A stretch of DNA of 45,681 bases from a bacterium (GTDB lineage Bacteria; Bacillota_I; Bacilli_A; Acholeplasmatales; JAEDCM01): the NCBI GenBank assembly GCA_024694145.1, contig JAILKD010000006.1:1-45681 (forward strand), in the 5' to 3' direction. The notes below the pieces were generated by a model. The model ran no database searches, was not told where the DNA came from, and was given only the letters and a program-made list of their open reading frames with translations. How positions within the stretch are numbered: the first letter of the stretch is position 1; every line of letters begins with the position of its first letter. The position numbers and the translations under genes were made by a program. Of the stretch, positions 19,573 through 28,744 are shown in pieces.

Positions 19573-21096
19573 ATGTATGATTCATATGCATCAATAAATT
19601 ATATAAGACGTCAAGTATTTAAAGAGGTTGCAAAAATTGCCTATAATGGTAATTATGAAGATTTAAATGATATACCTTATATTATGCTTAATGGTAAAGC
19701 TAAATACAGAGAATCAATTTTTTTAGAGCGTGCTATTGTTGCGGAACGTATTAGACTTGCTATAGGGCTACCTGTTAGGAGTGCTGATGAACATGGTCCA
19801 CTTTCTAAAGGAATACATGAAGCAATTAAACCAGAGCGTTATTTTAATGATCCACTTATTAATGTAATCGACTTTGCCTGTAATGCTTGTCCTACTGAAT
19901 CATACTACGTAAGTGACTCATGTGTAGGTTGCCTTGCTAACCCTTGTACTAATATTTGTAAGGTTGGAGCAATCAAAATAGTTAATGGTAGATCAGTAAT
20001 AGATCAAGATAAATGCGTTAAGTGTGGCAAATGTAAGGAAGTATGTCCTTATGAAGCGATTATTCATAGAAAGCGTCCTTGTGAAAAATCATGTGAAATG
20101 CATGCAATAGAATCAGACTCAGAAGGAAAAGCTAAAATTAATTATGATAAATGTGTAGCTTGTGGAATGTGTATTGTTAACTGTCCATTTGGAGCTATCG
20201 CAGATAAGTCGCAAATAGTTCAAGTAATTGAAGCTATTAAAACAAAAACTCCAGTATACGCAATTGTTGCACCTGCTTTTAGTGCACAATTTGGGTCTAG
20301 AGTTACTTTAGATAATATAGGAGATTGCTTAAAGCAATTAGGATTTAAGGACTTCTTTGAAGTTGCTATAGGTGCAGATCTTTGCTCTATAAGTGAAGCA
20401 CATGAATTCATGGAAAAAGTTCCTAATGAAATTAATTTTATGGCTACTTCTTGTTGCCCTGCATGGTATAGAATGGCTAAACATGATTTTCCTGAATTTA
20501 AGAGTAATATATCCATGACTCTAACACCTATGATTTTAACTGCTAAAACAGTTAAAACTGAGCATCCAGATAGTAAGGTTGTATTTATTGGACCTTGTTC
20601 AGCTAAAAAGCTAGAGGTTTTAAAAAAGAAAAATGGTGGTTCTGTAGATTTTGTTTTAACATTTGAAGAATTAATGGGAATGATTCAAGCAAAAGAAATA
20701 GATTTATCAAGATTAAATAATACTGATAAAGTAAGCGAATCATCTTCTTATGGTAAAGGATTTGCTGTAAGTGGTGGTGTAGCAAATAGTGTTATAAAGG
20801 TATTAAAAGATAAGGAACCTAATTCTAATTTTAAAACACATTGTGCTAAAGGATTAGAGGAATGTAGAAAAATGCTTATAGATGCAAAAAATGGCTTATA
20901 TGATGGATATTTACTTGAAGGTATGGCTTGTCATATGGGTTGTGTTAGTGGTGCAGGAACAATTTCAACACCTAATAAAGCTAAAGCTTTAATAGATTTA
21001 GAGATGAAAAAAGATTCTATTACCAGTCCGCTTAATAGTATTTACGCAGATAAAATAGGTATTATAGAAAAATATAAGAAAGAAGAAAAAGAATAA
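19573..21096 (+). CDS. [FeFe] hydrogenase, group-B-like, with extra N-terminal region and [4Fe-4S] clusters
   Basis: Motifs TSCCPAW, GPCSAKK, EGMACHMGCVSGAG; ferredoxin-type clusters; own extended -10 TGTTATAAT after upstream terminator. Confidence 0.85.
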   Translation: MYDSYASINYIRRQVFKEVAKIAYNGNYEDLNDIPYIMLNGKAKYRESIFLERAIVAERIRLAIGLPVRSADEHGPLSKGIHEAIKPERYFNDPLINVIDFACNACPTESYYVSDSCVGCLANPCTNICKVGAIKIVNGRSVIDQDKCVKCGKCKEVCPYEAIIHRKRPCEKSCEMHAIESDSEGKAKINYDKCVACGMCIVNCPFGAIADKSQIVQVIEAIKTKTPVYAIVAPAFSAQFGSRVTLDNIGDCLKQLGFKDFFEVAIGADLCSISEAHEFMEKVPNEINFMATSCCPAWYRMAKHDFPEFKSNISMTLTPMILTAKTVKTEHPDSKVVFIGPCSAKKLEVLKKKNGGSVDFVLTFEELMGMIQAKEIDLSRLNNTDKVSESSSYGKGFAVSGGVANSVIKVLKDKEPNSNFKTHCAKGLEECRKMLIDAKNGLYDGYLLEGMACHMGCVSGAGTISTPNKAKALIDLEMKKDSITSPLNSIYADKIGIIEKYKKEEKE

Positions 21097-21119
21097 CTCA
21101 AACGAGTTATTCTTTTTTT
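21091..21119. terminator. Bidirectional terminator between convergent hydrogenase and CDF genes
   Basis: GAATAACTCaaacGAGTTATTCTTTTTTT. Confidence 0.8.
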
Positions 21120-22247
21120 CTATGACAAACTAAAGTCTTGATCGTAATTAATAATTATCTTATAATTACTATCTAATTCTTCTTTTTCTTTTTTAATTTT
21201 ACTAATTGTTTCTTCAGGATTATTATCATCAAAAGATATAACTAAATCATAATTTATTAGCATTAAATCTTTATCAATATAAAATCCATGTATTTGTAAG
21301 ACTGTTTCATATTTTTTAATGATATCTAACACTTTAGAATAATACTCTTTACTAAAATCATCACTAAAATTTTCCGCATATATACCTATAGTCATTATTG
21401 TATTATATTTAGTATACATTAACATAGTTATATCACGTTCTATTTTTTGAATCTCTTTTGCAGTTAAGTTATCACTAACACCAATATGTACTGAACCTAT
21501 GTTTTTATTATGTCCATAACTATTTAATATTAAATCATATGTTCCTTTTACACCATCAATACTATTAATAGCTTTTTTAATTTCTGTTACATATTCTTTA
21601 TCAAATCTATTACCAATCATTAATCCTAGTGACTCTTTTAAAACTTCAAATCCGCTTCTTAAAATAAATAAGCCAATTATAATACCTAAGAAGCCTTCAA
21701 CATAAAGATTAGCAAATTTAGCAAGGATTACACCAATTAAAGTTGCAGTTGAAAGTATAGAATCAAATAGTGCATCCATACCTGATGCCTTAAGAGCATC
21801 ACTTTCTATTTTCTTACCCTTATGTCTAAAATATAGCCCAATAGAGACCTTTACTACGATTGCAGCAGCAATAATTATTATTGAATATATTTCAAAGCTT
21901 GGCATTGTTCCATTTTGATAATGATCTATTATTGATTTAATAGATTCATATATTGCCATGCCTCCAGCAAATAATATCAATATTGCTATTAATGTAGATG
22001 TCATATATTCAATTCTACCATAACCATATGGATGCTTTTTATTTGGTTTTTTACCACTTAGCTTTGTACCTATTATAGTAATAATACTAGATAAGGCATC
22101 AGTAAAGTTATTAATTGCATCCATTATAATAGAAACTGAATTAGCAATTATTCCAACAAATGCTTTAAACAAAACAAGTATAACATTACCTATTATACCA
22201 ATTATACTTGTTTTAATTATTTCTTTTTCTCTTTGTTTTTCTTTCAT
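21120..22247 (-). CDS. Cation diffusion facilitator family transporter
   Basis: ANSVSIIMDAINNFTDALSSIITIIGTKLSGKKPNKKHPYGYGRIEY. Confidence 0.93.
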   Translation of the reverse strand: MKEKQREKEIIKTSIIGIIGNVILVLFKAFVGIIANSVSIIMDAINNFTDALSSIITIIGTKLSGKKPNKKHPYGYGRIEYMTSTLIAILILFAGGMAIYESIKSIIDHYQNGTMPSFEIYSIIIIAAAIVVKVSIGLYFRHKGKKIESDALKASGMDALFDSILSTATLIGVILAKFANLYVEGFLGIIIGLFILRSGFEVLKESLGLMIGNRFDKEYVTEIKKAINSIDGVKGTYDLILNSYGHNKNIGSVHIGVSDNLTAKEIQKIERDITMLMYTKYNTIMTIGIYAENFSDDFSKEYYSKVLDIIKKYETVLQIHGFYIDKDLMLINYDLVISFDDNNPEETISKIKKEKEELDSNYKIIINYDQDFSLS

Positions 22248-22282
22248 ATAATCACTCCAATTATACAAATATTATAACACAA

Positions 22283-22762
22283 TTATTTTTCTAATTCTTC
22301 TCTTACTTTATCAATAAATTTTTCTGGTTTAGCCATTGAACCAAATCTTTCAACTACATTACCATTTCTATCAATTAAGAATTTAGTAAAATTCCATTTG
22401 ATATTTTTTGGCTTATTCTTTTCATTTTGACAAATAAGCCATTTGTAAAGTGGATCTGCATTATCACCTTTTACATCAATTTTTTTAAATCTAGGGAATT
22501 TAGTATTAAATCTTAATGAACAAAATTGATTAATTTCTTCATCAGATCCTGGTGCTTGATGTAAAAATTGGTTGCAAGGAAAATCTAAGATTTCAAATCC
22601 TTTATCTTTTAATTCTTCATACATAGCTTCAAGTGCTTCGTATTGTGGAGTAAAACCACATTTAGTTGCAGTATTAACAATTAATAATACTTTACCTTTA
22701 TAAATGTCTAAACTAACTTCTTCATTCTTTTGGTTTAACACCTTAAAATCATAAACGTTCAT
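22283..22762 (-). CDS. Glutathione peroxidase-family (Cys-type) peroxidase
   Basis: LLIVNTATKCGFTPQYEALE, FPCNQF, KWNFTKFL. Confidence 0.93.
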   Translation of the reverse strand: MNVYDFKVLNQKNEEVSLDIYKGKVLLIVNTATKCGFTPQYEALEAMYEELKDKGFEILDFPCNQFLHQAPGSDEEINQFCSLRFNTKFPRFKKIDVKGDNADPLYKWLICQNEKNKPKNIKWNFTKFLIDRNGNVVERFGSMAKPEKFIDKVREELEK

Positions 22763-22764
22763 AA

Positions 22765-23205
22765 TTAATCCTCCTTTGTTTCATTTAAAATTTTATACAA
22801 AATCTTATAGAAGAATATTGCTTCTTCTTCACTTAGATTTATTTCTTTGGCTAGTGATTTTGGCACATCAACAGCCTTTTCCTTTAATAGACGTCCTTCA
22901 TCTGTTATACTAATCTTTAAATTTCTTTTATCTAATTCATCTTTTTTAATTTCAACAAGTCCTTTAGCTTCTAACTTTTTTAAAAGTGGATTTAAAGTAT
23001 TAGCTTGTAAATAAAGTGCATTAACCAAATCTTTTTCATTTACAATTTCTTTTTCCCACATAACCATCATTACAATGTACTGTGTATATGTTAGATCAAG
23101 ATTTTTAAGTAGGGGTTGATATCTTCTAATGATCTTGTTACTAACAGCATATACGGGAAAACAAATTTGGTTTTTTAGTAATAGGCAATCGTATTTATTA
23201 TCCAT
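22765..23205 (-). CDS. MarR-family transcriptional regulator
   Basis: LTYTQYIVMMVMWE...LVNALYLQANTLNPLLKKLEAKGLV. Confidence 0.9.
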   Translation of the reverse strand: MDNKYDCLLLKNQICFPVYAVSNKIIRRYQPLLKNLDLTYTQYIVMMVMWEKEIVNEKDLVNALYLQANTLNPLLKKLEAKGLVEIKKDELDKRNLKISITDEGRLLKEKAVDVPKSLAKEINLSEEEAIFFYKILYKILNETKED

Positions 23206-23629
23206 TTAGTCCACTCTTCTCTACAATTTTATCAACAAATCTAGCTAATCTATTAAAATCTTCTTCATTAGGTCTATCTTTATTAATGAATATCCAGGAT
23301 GCTTTTGTATGATATTCATCTTCTAAAATATTAATACCTAATCTATCACATTCTTTTTTTACCTTTTTATATGTTGATTTACCACTAGCTGAGCTACATA
23401 CATTAACAACATTTTTAATTTTATCCTTATTATTTTCTAAGAATACCTTAACTTCTTTATCAATATTATTAGCATATAATGCATTTACAAGTATTAAGTA
23501 ATTTACTTCTTCATTTAAATTATTAGATACATCAAGTGCTTCTACACCAATTCTATTAGAAATAAAATCAGATAATTTTTTTGTGTTTCCTTTTTTACTT
23601 TTTGTAAAATATCTTATACATAAGTTCAT
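23198..23629 (-). CDS. Flavodoxin-like protein
   Basis: N-terminal 'IRYFTKSKKGNTKKLSDFISNRI' flavodoxin FMN-loop-like; overlaps marR start. Confidence 0.65.
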   Translation of the reverse strand: MNLCIRYFTKSKKGNTKKLSDFISNRIGVEALDVSNNLNEEVNYLILVNALYANNIDKEVKVFLENNKDKIKNVVNVCSSASGKSTYKKVKKECDRLGINILEDEYHTKASWIFINKDRPNEEDFNRLARFVDKIVEKSGLNG

Positions 23630-23651
23630 GTAATCATCTCCTTACACTTTT

Positions 23652-23680
23652 ATTATATCGTATGCGATATATTTTGTCAA
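23652..23680 (-). promoter_or_regulatory. Perfect promoter TTGACA-N17-TATAAT overlapping palindrome TATATCG-TATG-CGATATA (23654-23671)
   Basis: Direct reading on minus strand; candidate MarR operator. Confidence 0.65.
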
Positions 23681-23691
23681 CAACATTTTTT

Positions 23692-23722
23692 TACAAATAA
23701 AAAATAGCCTAAAAGGCTATTA
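23692..23722 (-). terminator. Intrinsic terminator of the sulfur operon
   Basis: Minus-strand AATAGCCttttaGGCTATTTTTTATTTG. Confidence 0.8.
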
Positions 23723-23723
23723 A

Positions 23724-24890
23724 TTATAAATCTTTAAATGTTTTATACAAAGAATCTAGCATTTTATCAATTAATATTCTTGATGTAGCAACATTAATTC
23801 TTTGATAATTTGACCCAGATTCTCCAAATATTAATCCACTATCAAACCATAGTTTTGCTTTATTAATAATCAAATCATCTATTTTTTTATCTGTTAGATT
23901 ATATTTTTTAAAATCTAACCATATTAAATATGTTCCTTCTGGTTTAATTAGTTTGATCTTTGGGAGTTTATCCTTTAAATATTTTTCAATATAAATAATA
24001 TTATTATAAATGTATTCTTTTAATTCTTTTAACCATTCTTCTCCATAACTATATGCATAAATAGTTGCATATAATCCGAAAAACGATTGTTGCGAATACC
24101 CTATTTTATCTAGTTCTATTTTATATTTTTTATATAGAGTTTTATCATAAATAATTGTATTAGAAATCTTAAGCCCCGGAATATTAAAAGTTTTTGTTGG
24201 TGCACTAACAATAACTTTTTTGTCATAATCAAATAACCCTATTGAAAAAAACTCTTTATTATAGATGAAATCGGCATGAATTTCATCTGAAATAATAAAT
24301 ACATCATTTCTTTTGCATATATCTATTATTTTTCCTAATTCCAATTTATCCCAAACTCTACCCACAGGATTATGAGGGTTACATAATATATATAATTTAA
24401 CATTATTATCTATAATCTTTTTTTCAAATTCTTTATAGTCAATAACATATTTATCGTTTTCTATTACTAAATTACTTATAATAGTTTTTCTATTATTAAT
24501 AGTTATAGATTCTTTAAAAGGATAATAAACTGGTTCACTTATCAAGATACTATCATTTTCCTTAGTAAGTATTCTAATTAAAGTACATATAGAAAAAATT
24601 ACACTAGGTGTTACTATGATATTCTCTTTTGATACATTTATTCCATAATGCGTATTAAACCAATTAGATACTGCATTATAATAATTACTACTACATTCAC
24701 TATAGCCAAATATACCTTCATTTAGTTTTTTTGATAATGGGTTTAATATTTCATTTGGCAATTTAAAATCCATATCAGCTACCCAGAAAGGTAAAATATC
24801 CTTTTGTTTTCCCCTTTCTAGATTAAAGTCCCATTTTAAGCTAGATGTATTATATCTATTTATTTGTTCATCAAAATTGTATTTACCCAT
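23724..24890 (-). CDS. MalY/PatB-type PLP C-S lyase (cystathionine beta-lyase-like)
   Basis: LPFWVADMDFKLP, NPHNPVGRVW, ISDEIHADFIY, SAPTKTFNIPGLK. Confidence 0.9.
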   Translation of the reverse strand: MGKYNFDEQINRYNTSSLKWDFNLERGKQKDILPFWVADMDFKLPNEILNPLSKKLNEGIFGYSECSSNYYNAVSNWFNTHYGINVSKENIIVTPSVIFSICTLIRILTKENDSILISEPVYYPFKESITINNRKTIISNLVIENDKYVIDYKEFEKKIIDNNVKLYILCNPHNPVGRVWDKLELGKIIDICKRNDVFIISDEIHADFIYNKEFFSIGLFDYDKKVIVSAPTKTFNIPGLKISNTIIYDKTLYKKYKIELDKIGYSQQSFFGLYATIYAYSYGEEWLKELKEYIYNNIIYIEKYLKDKLPKIKLIKPEGTYLIWLDFKKYNLTDKKIDDLIINKAKLWFDSGLIFGESGSNYQRINVATSRILIDKMLDSLYKTFKDL

Positions 24891-26007
24891 ATATTGCATC
24901 CCTCAAATCATTAATTAAATCAATTGAATTTTCAATACCAATAGATAATCTCAAAAATCTATCATTTATACCTCTAGCATTTCTTTCATTTTCAGGAACG
25001 TCCGCATGAGTTTGTTTTATTGGATAAGTAATTAGTGAATCTACTCCCCCAAGAGATTCAGCATATTTAAAAATTTTTACATTATTAAGTATTTTAATAG
25101 CTAATTCTTCACTTTCTACTTCGATAGAAATCATTCCCCCAAAACCAGATGATTGTTTTTTATTTATCTCATATCCCTTATGAGATTTTAGTCCTACATA
25201 ATAGACTTTCTTTATTTTGCTTATTGTAGTTAAAAAGTTTGCAACCTTTATGGCGTTACTATTTATTCTATCCATTCTAAGAGCAAGTGTTTTAATACCA
25301 CGCTCTATCAAAAATGAATCAAAAGGCGAAAGTGTTGCTCCTATTGTTTTAGATATAAAAGTTATTTTATCACCTAATTCAATTGAATTAGTTATTACAA
25401 ATCCACTTAATGTATCATTATGTCCGCCTAAATACTTTGTCCCACTATGGATGACAATATCTGCGCCGAGCTCAAGTGGACGTTGAAAATATGGCGATAA
25501 GAAGGTATTATCTACTATTACTATAATATTATATTTTTTAGCTATTTCACTGATTTTAGCTATATCTGTTACTTGCATCAAAGGATTTGATGGAGTTTCA
25601 ATATAAATAGCTTTTGTATTTGGATTAATTAGTTTAACTACATCACTAGTATTTGATGTATCAACATAATCAAAATCAATTCCTTCTAGTTTAGAAAAAT
25701 TATTAAATAGGCGAATCGCACCACCATATAAATCATTAGATGCGATTATGTGATCACACTTTTTGAATAATTTTAATACTGTTGTTATAGCTGCCATGCC
25801 TGATGAGAAGGCATTACAGGATTTTCCATTTTCTAGTTTTCTAACTACATTTTCGACACTACTTCTAGTAGGGTTAGATAGTCTAGAATAACTATATTCA
25901 TCATTACCATTATGATAAAATGTTGCACTTTGATAAATTGGTGTAGAAATACTTCCAAATTTATCTTCCATATTATTTGCGTGTAAACAGAGTGTATCTA
26001 TCTCCAT
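24883..26007 (-). CDS. Cystathionine gamma-synthase/lyase family PLP enzyme
   Basis: YSRLSNPTRSSVE, FSSGMAAI, VDNTFLSPYFQRPLELGADIVIHSGTKYLGGHND. Confidence 0.92.
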   Translation of the reverse strand: MEIDTLCLHANNMEDKFGSISTPIYQSATFYHNGNDEYSYSRLSNPTRSSVENVVRKLENGKSCNAFSSGMAAITTVLKLFKKCDHIIASNDLYGGAIRLFNNFSKLEGIDFDYVDTSNTSDVVKLINPNTKAIYIETPSNPLMQVTDIAKISEIAKKYNIIVIVDNTFLSPYFQRPLELGADIVIHSGTKYLGGHNDTLSGFVITNSIELGDKITFISKTIGATLSPFDSFLIERGIKTLALRMDRINSNAIKVANFLTTISKIKKVYYVGLKSHKGYEINKKQSSGFGGMISIEVESEELAIKILNNVKIFKYAESLGGVDSLITYPIKQTHADVPENERNARGINDRFLRLSIGIENSIDLINDLRDAIYG

Positions 26008-26027
26008 AAAAATCACTTCCATTATCA

Positions 26028-26621
26028 TTAAATACTTTCAATTATTTTTATTAGATTATTCGCTAATTCCATGTGACTGTATTCGTCAAAATGTTCTCCA
26101 TCCATCCCTGCTTTTGCAACTTCTTTAGCATCAAAGAATAAGGCATTATAATTATCAGCTAATTCTTTATAAACTGTGTAGCTTTTTTTTGATAACAAAT
26201 ACGAATTATAATCAAAATCGCTATCTAAACTGCTTATGTTTTTTGATAAAAGAATAGGTGAAATAACTAATATTTTCTTTACATTTCCAAAACCATTTAT
26301 TTTATTTAATAGCTTATTCATGCCTTTTTTTAAATCTTTAGCACTTCTGGCATTACTTTTTTTATAATCATTTGTCCCAAGCATTATCACAAATAAATCT
26401 ATATTCTTATATTTTGATAATGTAATATCTATATCATCAATGGCTTTTCTATTTGGTCTATAATCATTATAGATTGTAGTTCTACCGACTAAGCCCTCTT
26501 CATAGATATTAACTTTTAGATCAAAATACTTTTTCAATATTTCTGAATATCTATTTTCATATCTACCACCTTCTGGCATTAATCCATATGTGTTAGAGTC
26601 TCCGTATAGAACTACATCCAT
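26028..26621 (-). CDS. SGNH/GDSL-family hydrolase
   Basis: VVLYGDSNTYG, MLGTNDYK, DGEHFDEYSH. Confidence 0.88.
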   Translation of the reverse strand: MDVVLYGDSNTYGLMPEGGRYENRYSEILKKYFDLKVNIYEEGLVGRTTIYNDYRPNRKAIDDIDITLSKYKNIDLFVIMLGTNDYKKSNARSAKDLKKGMNKLLNKINGFGNVKKILVISPILLSKNISSLDSDFDYNSYLLSKKSYTVYKELADNYNALFFDAKEVAKAGMDGEHFDEYSHMELANNLIKIIESI

Positions 26622-26632
26622 AATAATCCTCC

Positions 26633-28198
26633 TTAATCTATTGCTTTAGCTTCTACTCCAGTTCTTGTTGCATAAGCTTTAAATACATTTAAAGTATTAT
26701 CTTTAATTGATTTATAATTTGTTTCGCTATATACATAATCAGCTCTTGTATCAACTAATGTTAACATTTCTTCATAATATGCAGTAATAGGTGCTGCTAA
26801 GTTATCACTATCTTTAGCATCCTTATTGTAGTTTAATAAATAAGGTACTTGTAATTTCTTTACTTTTACTACATTTCCATCTTTATCCGCATATTCAATA
26901 TGCTTATAGCTAGCTTCATCATTTACATTATATAAAGTAGTAATATTTGTGAAGTATTTATCAATTAAATTTGCATATAAAGTAGTTAATTTAGTGTTAG
27001 ATTCTCTAATATGAGCATCTTTTGAATATCCATATTTAGATTTAGCAATACCACTATCTAATTTAGTATCAAAATTATAAATAGTTAAATTGTTTTTAAC
27101 AGCAAAATCATTAAATGTCTTGATTGAAGCTTGAGTATTACCACACCAAGTACCACCAAGTAAAATAATTGAATTACCTTCTTGATTTAATAACCATTCA
27201 AGTTGTCTATAAGTAATAGTTTCAATATTGATTTGACTATCAGATGCAAATATTTCTTTACCTGATCTAGTGTTATAAGTATTAATAATATAATCTTTAT
27301 CTGAATAATCCGTTACTTCTACAGTACCATAAGTTTTCTTAATTGAATCAAAGAAACCATGTAATCCATCTACATAATCATTTGTAATATAGTTTCTACC
27401 GCCTTCAGCATTCTTACCTTTATAAATACCTTTACTATCTAAGTCAACCATTTCTTCAAATGCACTTACAATTGGTCCACTTGCATTACTCTTATCATAG
27501 TAGAATAAGAATGGTACTTGTAATTTAGCAACTGTTGTTTCAGTTCCTTCTTTATCATTAAATTTAAGAGCTGAAGCTGTATCTGTTTTATATTCAACAA
27601 AATCATTTAAATTTGTTAGATATTTAGTTACTAATTCACCATATAAAAAGTTATATTCAGTTCCTGCAGTTACTCTTGCTGGATCAGTTGGATTAGTATT
27701 TCTAACATGTGTAGAGTTTGTTGTTCCATCTAAAAAGAAATCAAAGTTAAAAATTTTATCTACACCATATTCTTTAGCAATACTATTTACATATGGAGCA
27801 GCTGCTCTAGTATTATGGCACCATGATCCACCAAAGAAGAATAAGTATTTACCATCTGATTCTAAAATGTTTACTAATTCTTCATAAGTAATTGCATCAA
27901 ATATAATATCTTTATCACTAAATGTTGCTACCCCTTGTCTATTTGTATCTGCAAGAGATCTTTTATTATAATCATCAAAGAAGAATTCTTTTTCAAAATT
28001 ATAAGCTTTTTGTGATAATCCTTTTTCATATACTTTTGCTTCTACTGTTGGTGTTTCATCTGTTGGTGTTACAACAACTGTTCCATTATCTTTATTTTCA
28101 TCATTATTCTTTTTATCTTTTCCTTGGCAACCAGCTAATGCTAAAGCTCCAAGTCCTAATGTAATTCCTAATCCTAATATCCTTTTAAATTTATTCAT
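26633..28198 (-). CDS. Lipoprotein with two tandem thioredoxin-like domains
   Basis: Lipobox LALAGC; repeats 'YLFFFGGSWCHNTRAAAPYVNSIAKEY' and 'SIILLGGTWCGNTQASIKTFNDFAVKN', followed by similar segments (KLQVPFLFYYDKS / KLQVPYLLNYNKD). Confidence 0.75.
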   Translation of the reverse strand: MNKFKRILGLGITLGLGALALAGCQGKDKKNNDENKDNGTVVVTPTDETPTVEAKVYEKGLSQKAYNFEKEFFFDDYNKRSLADTNRQGVATFSDKDIIFDAITYEELVNILESDGKYLFFFGGSWCHNTRAAAPYVNSIAKEYGVDKIFNFDFFLDGTTNSTHVRNTNPTDPARVTAGTEYNFLYGELVTKYLTNLNDFVEYKTDTASALKFNDKEGTETTVAKLQVPFLFYYDKSNASGPIVSAFEEMVDLDSKGIYKGKNAEGGRNYITNDYVDGLHGFFDSIKKTYGTVEVTDYSDKDYIINTYNTRSGKEIFASDSQINIETITYRQLEWLLNQEGNSIILLGGTWCGNTQASIKTFNDFAVKNNLTIYNFDTKLDSGIAKSKYGYSKDAHIRESNTKLTTLYANLIDKYFTNITTLYNVNDEASYKHIEYADKDGNVVKVKKLQVPYLLNYNKDAKDSDNLAAPITAYYEEMLTLVDTRADYVYSETNYKSIKDNTLNVFKAYATRTGVEAKAID

Positions 28199-28210
28199 TT
28201 TTTATTCCTC

Positions 28211-28744
28211 CTAGCATATTTCTATTTCTTCACTACTACTATTATTATTTGTGTTAATGTTTGAACTATTATCTTCATTTTTTGTTCCATATTTATCTTG
28301 TAGATATTTAAAATCAGAATATCCTGTAATAGTTTCATAACTACTTTCACTAAAATATTTTTCTAATTTTTCTGTTGCTTCATTAACTGCTAAAGTAATT
28401 TCTTCATTAGTTATTCCATCAGCAACTTTTCTATTATCTAAAACTATTGCTTTTTTAATTGCTAGTCTTACATAATCTGTTTTAGCTTCATCAAGTTTAC
28501 TAGCATTTTTAACCTTTTTTTCTAATCCTATATTTCTATCTAGTTTGTTATAATAAACAATTGCTTGATCAATTTTCTCTTCTGTTTCTATAGATAAACT
28601 AACTTCTCCTATATTATCTATAGACTTTTTTGTTCTATTAACTTTTATTACACTAGTTATAATTGATAAGCTTAAGAATAGAATTGCAAAACTAGTTAAA
28701 GCTATTATTAAAATTGTTCTATTACTTAATTTATTTGTTTTCAT
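28211..28744 (-). CDS. Small single-TM hypothetical protein ending in Cys
   Basis: N-terminal TM (TILIIALTSFAILFLSLSIITSVI), C-term SSSEEIEIC; inside operon. Confidence 0.6.
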   Translation of the reverse strand: MKTNKLSNRTILIIALTSFAILFLSLSIITSVIKVNRTKKSIDNIGEVSLSIETEEKIDQAIVYYNKLDRNIGLEKKVKNASKLDEAKTDYVRLAIKKAIVLDNRKVADGITNEEITLAVNEATEKLEKYFSESSYETITGYSDFKYLQDKYGTKNEDNSSNINTNNNSSSEEIEIC

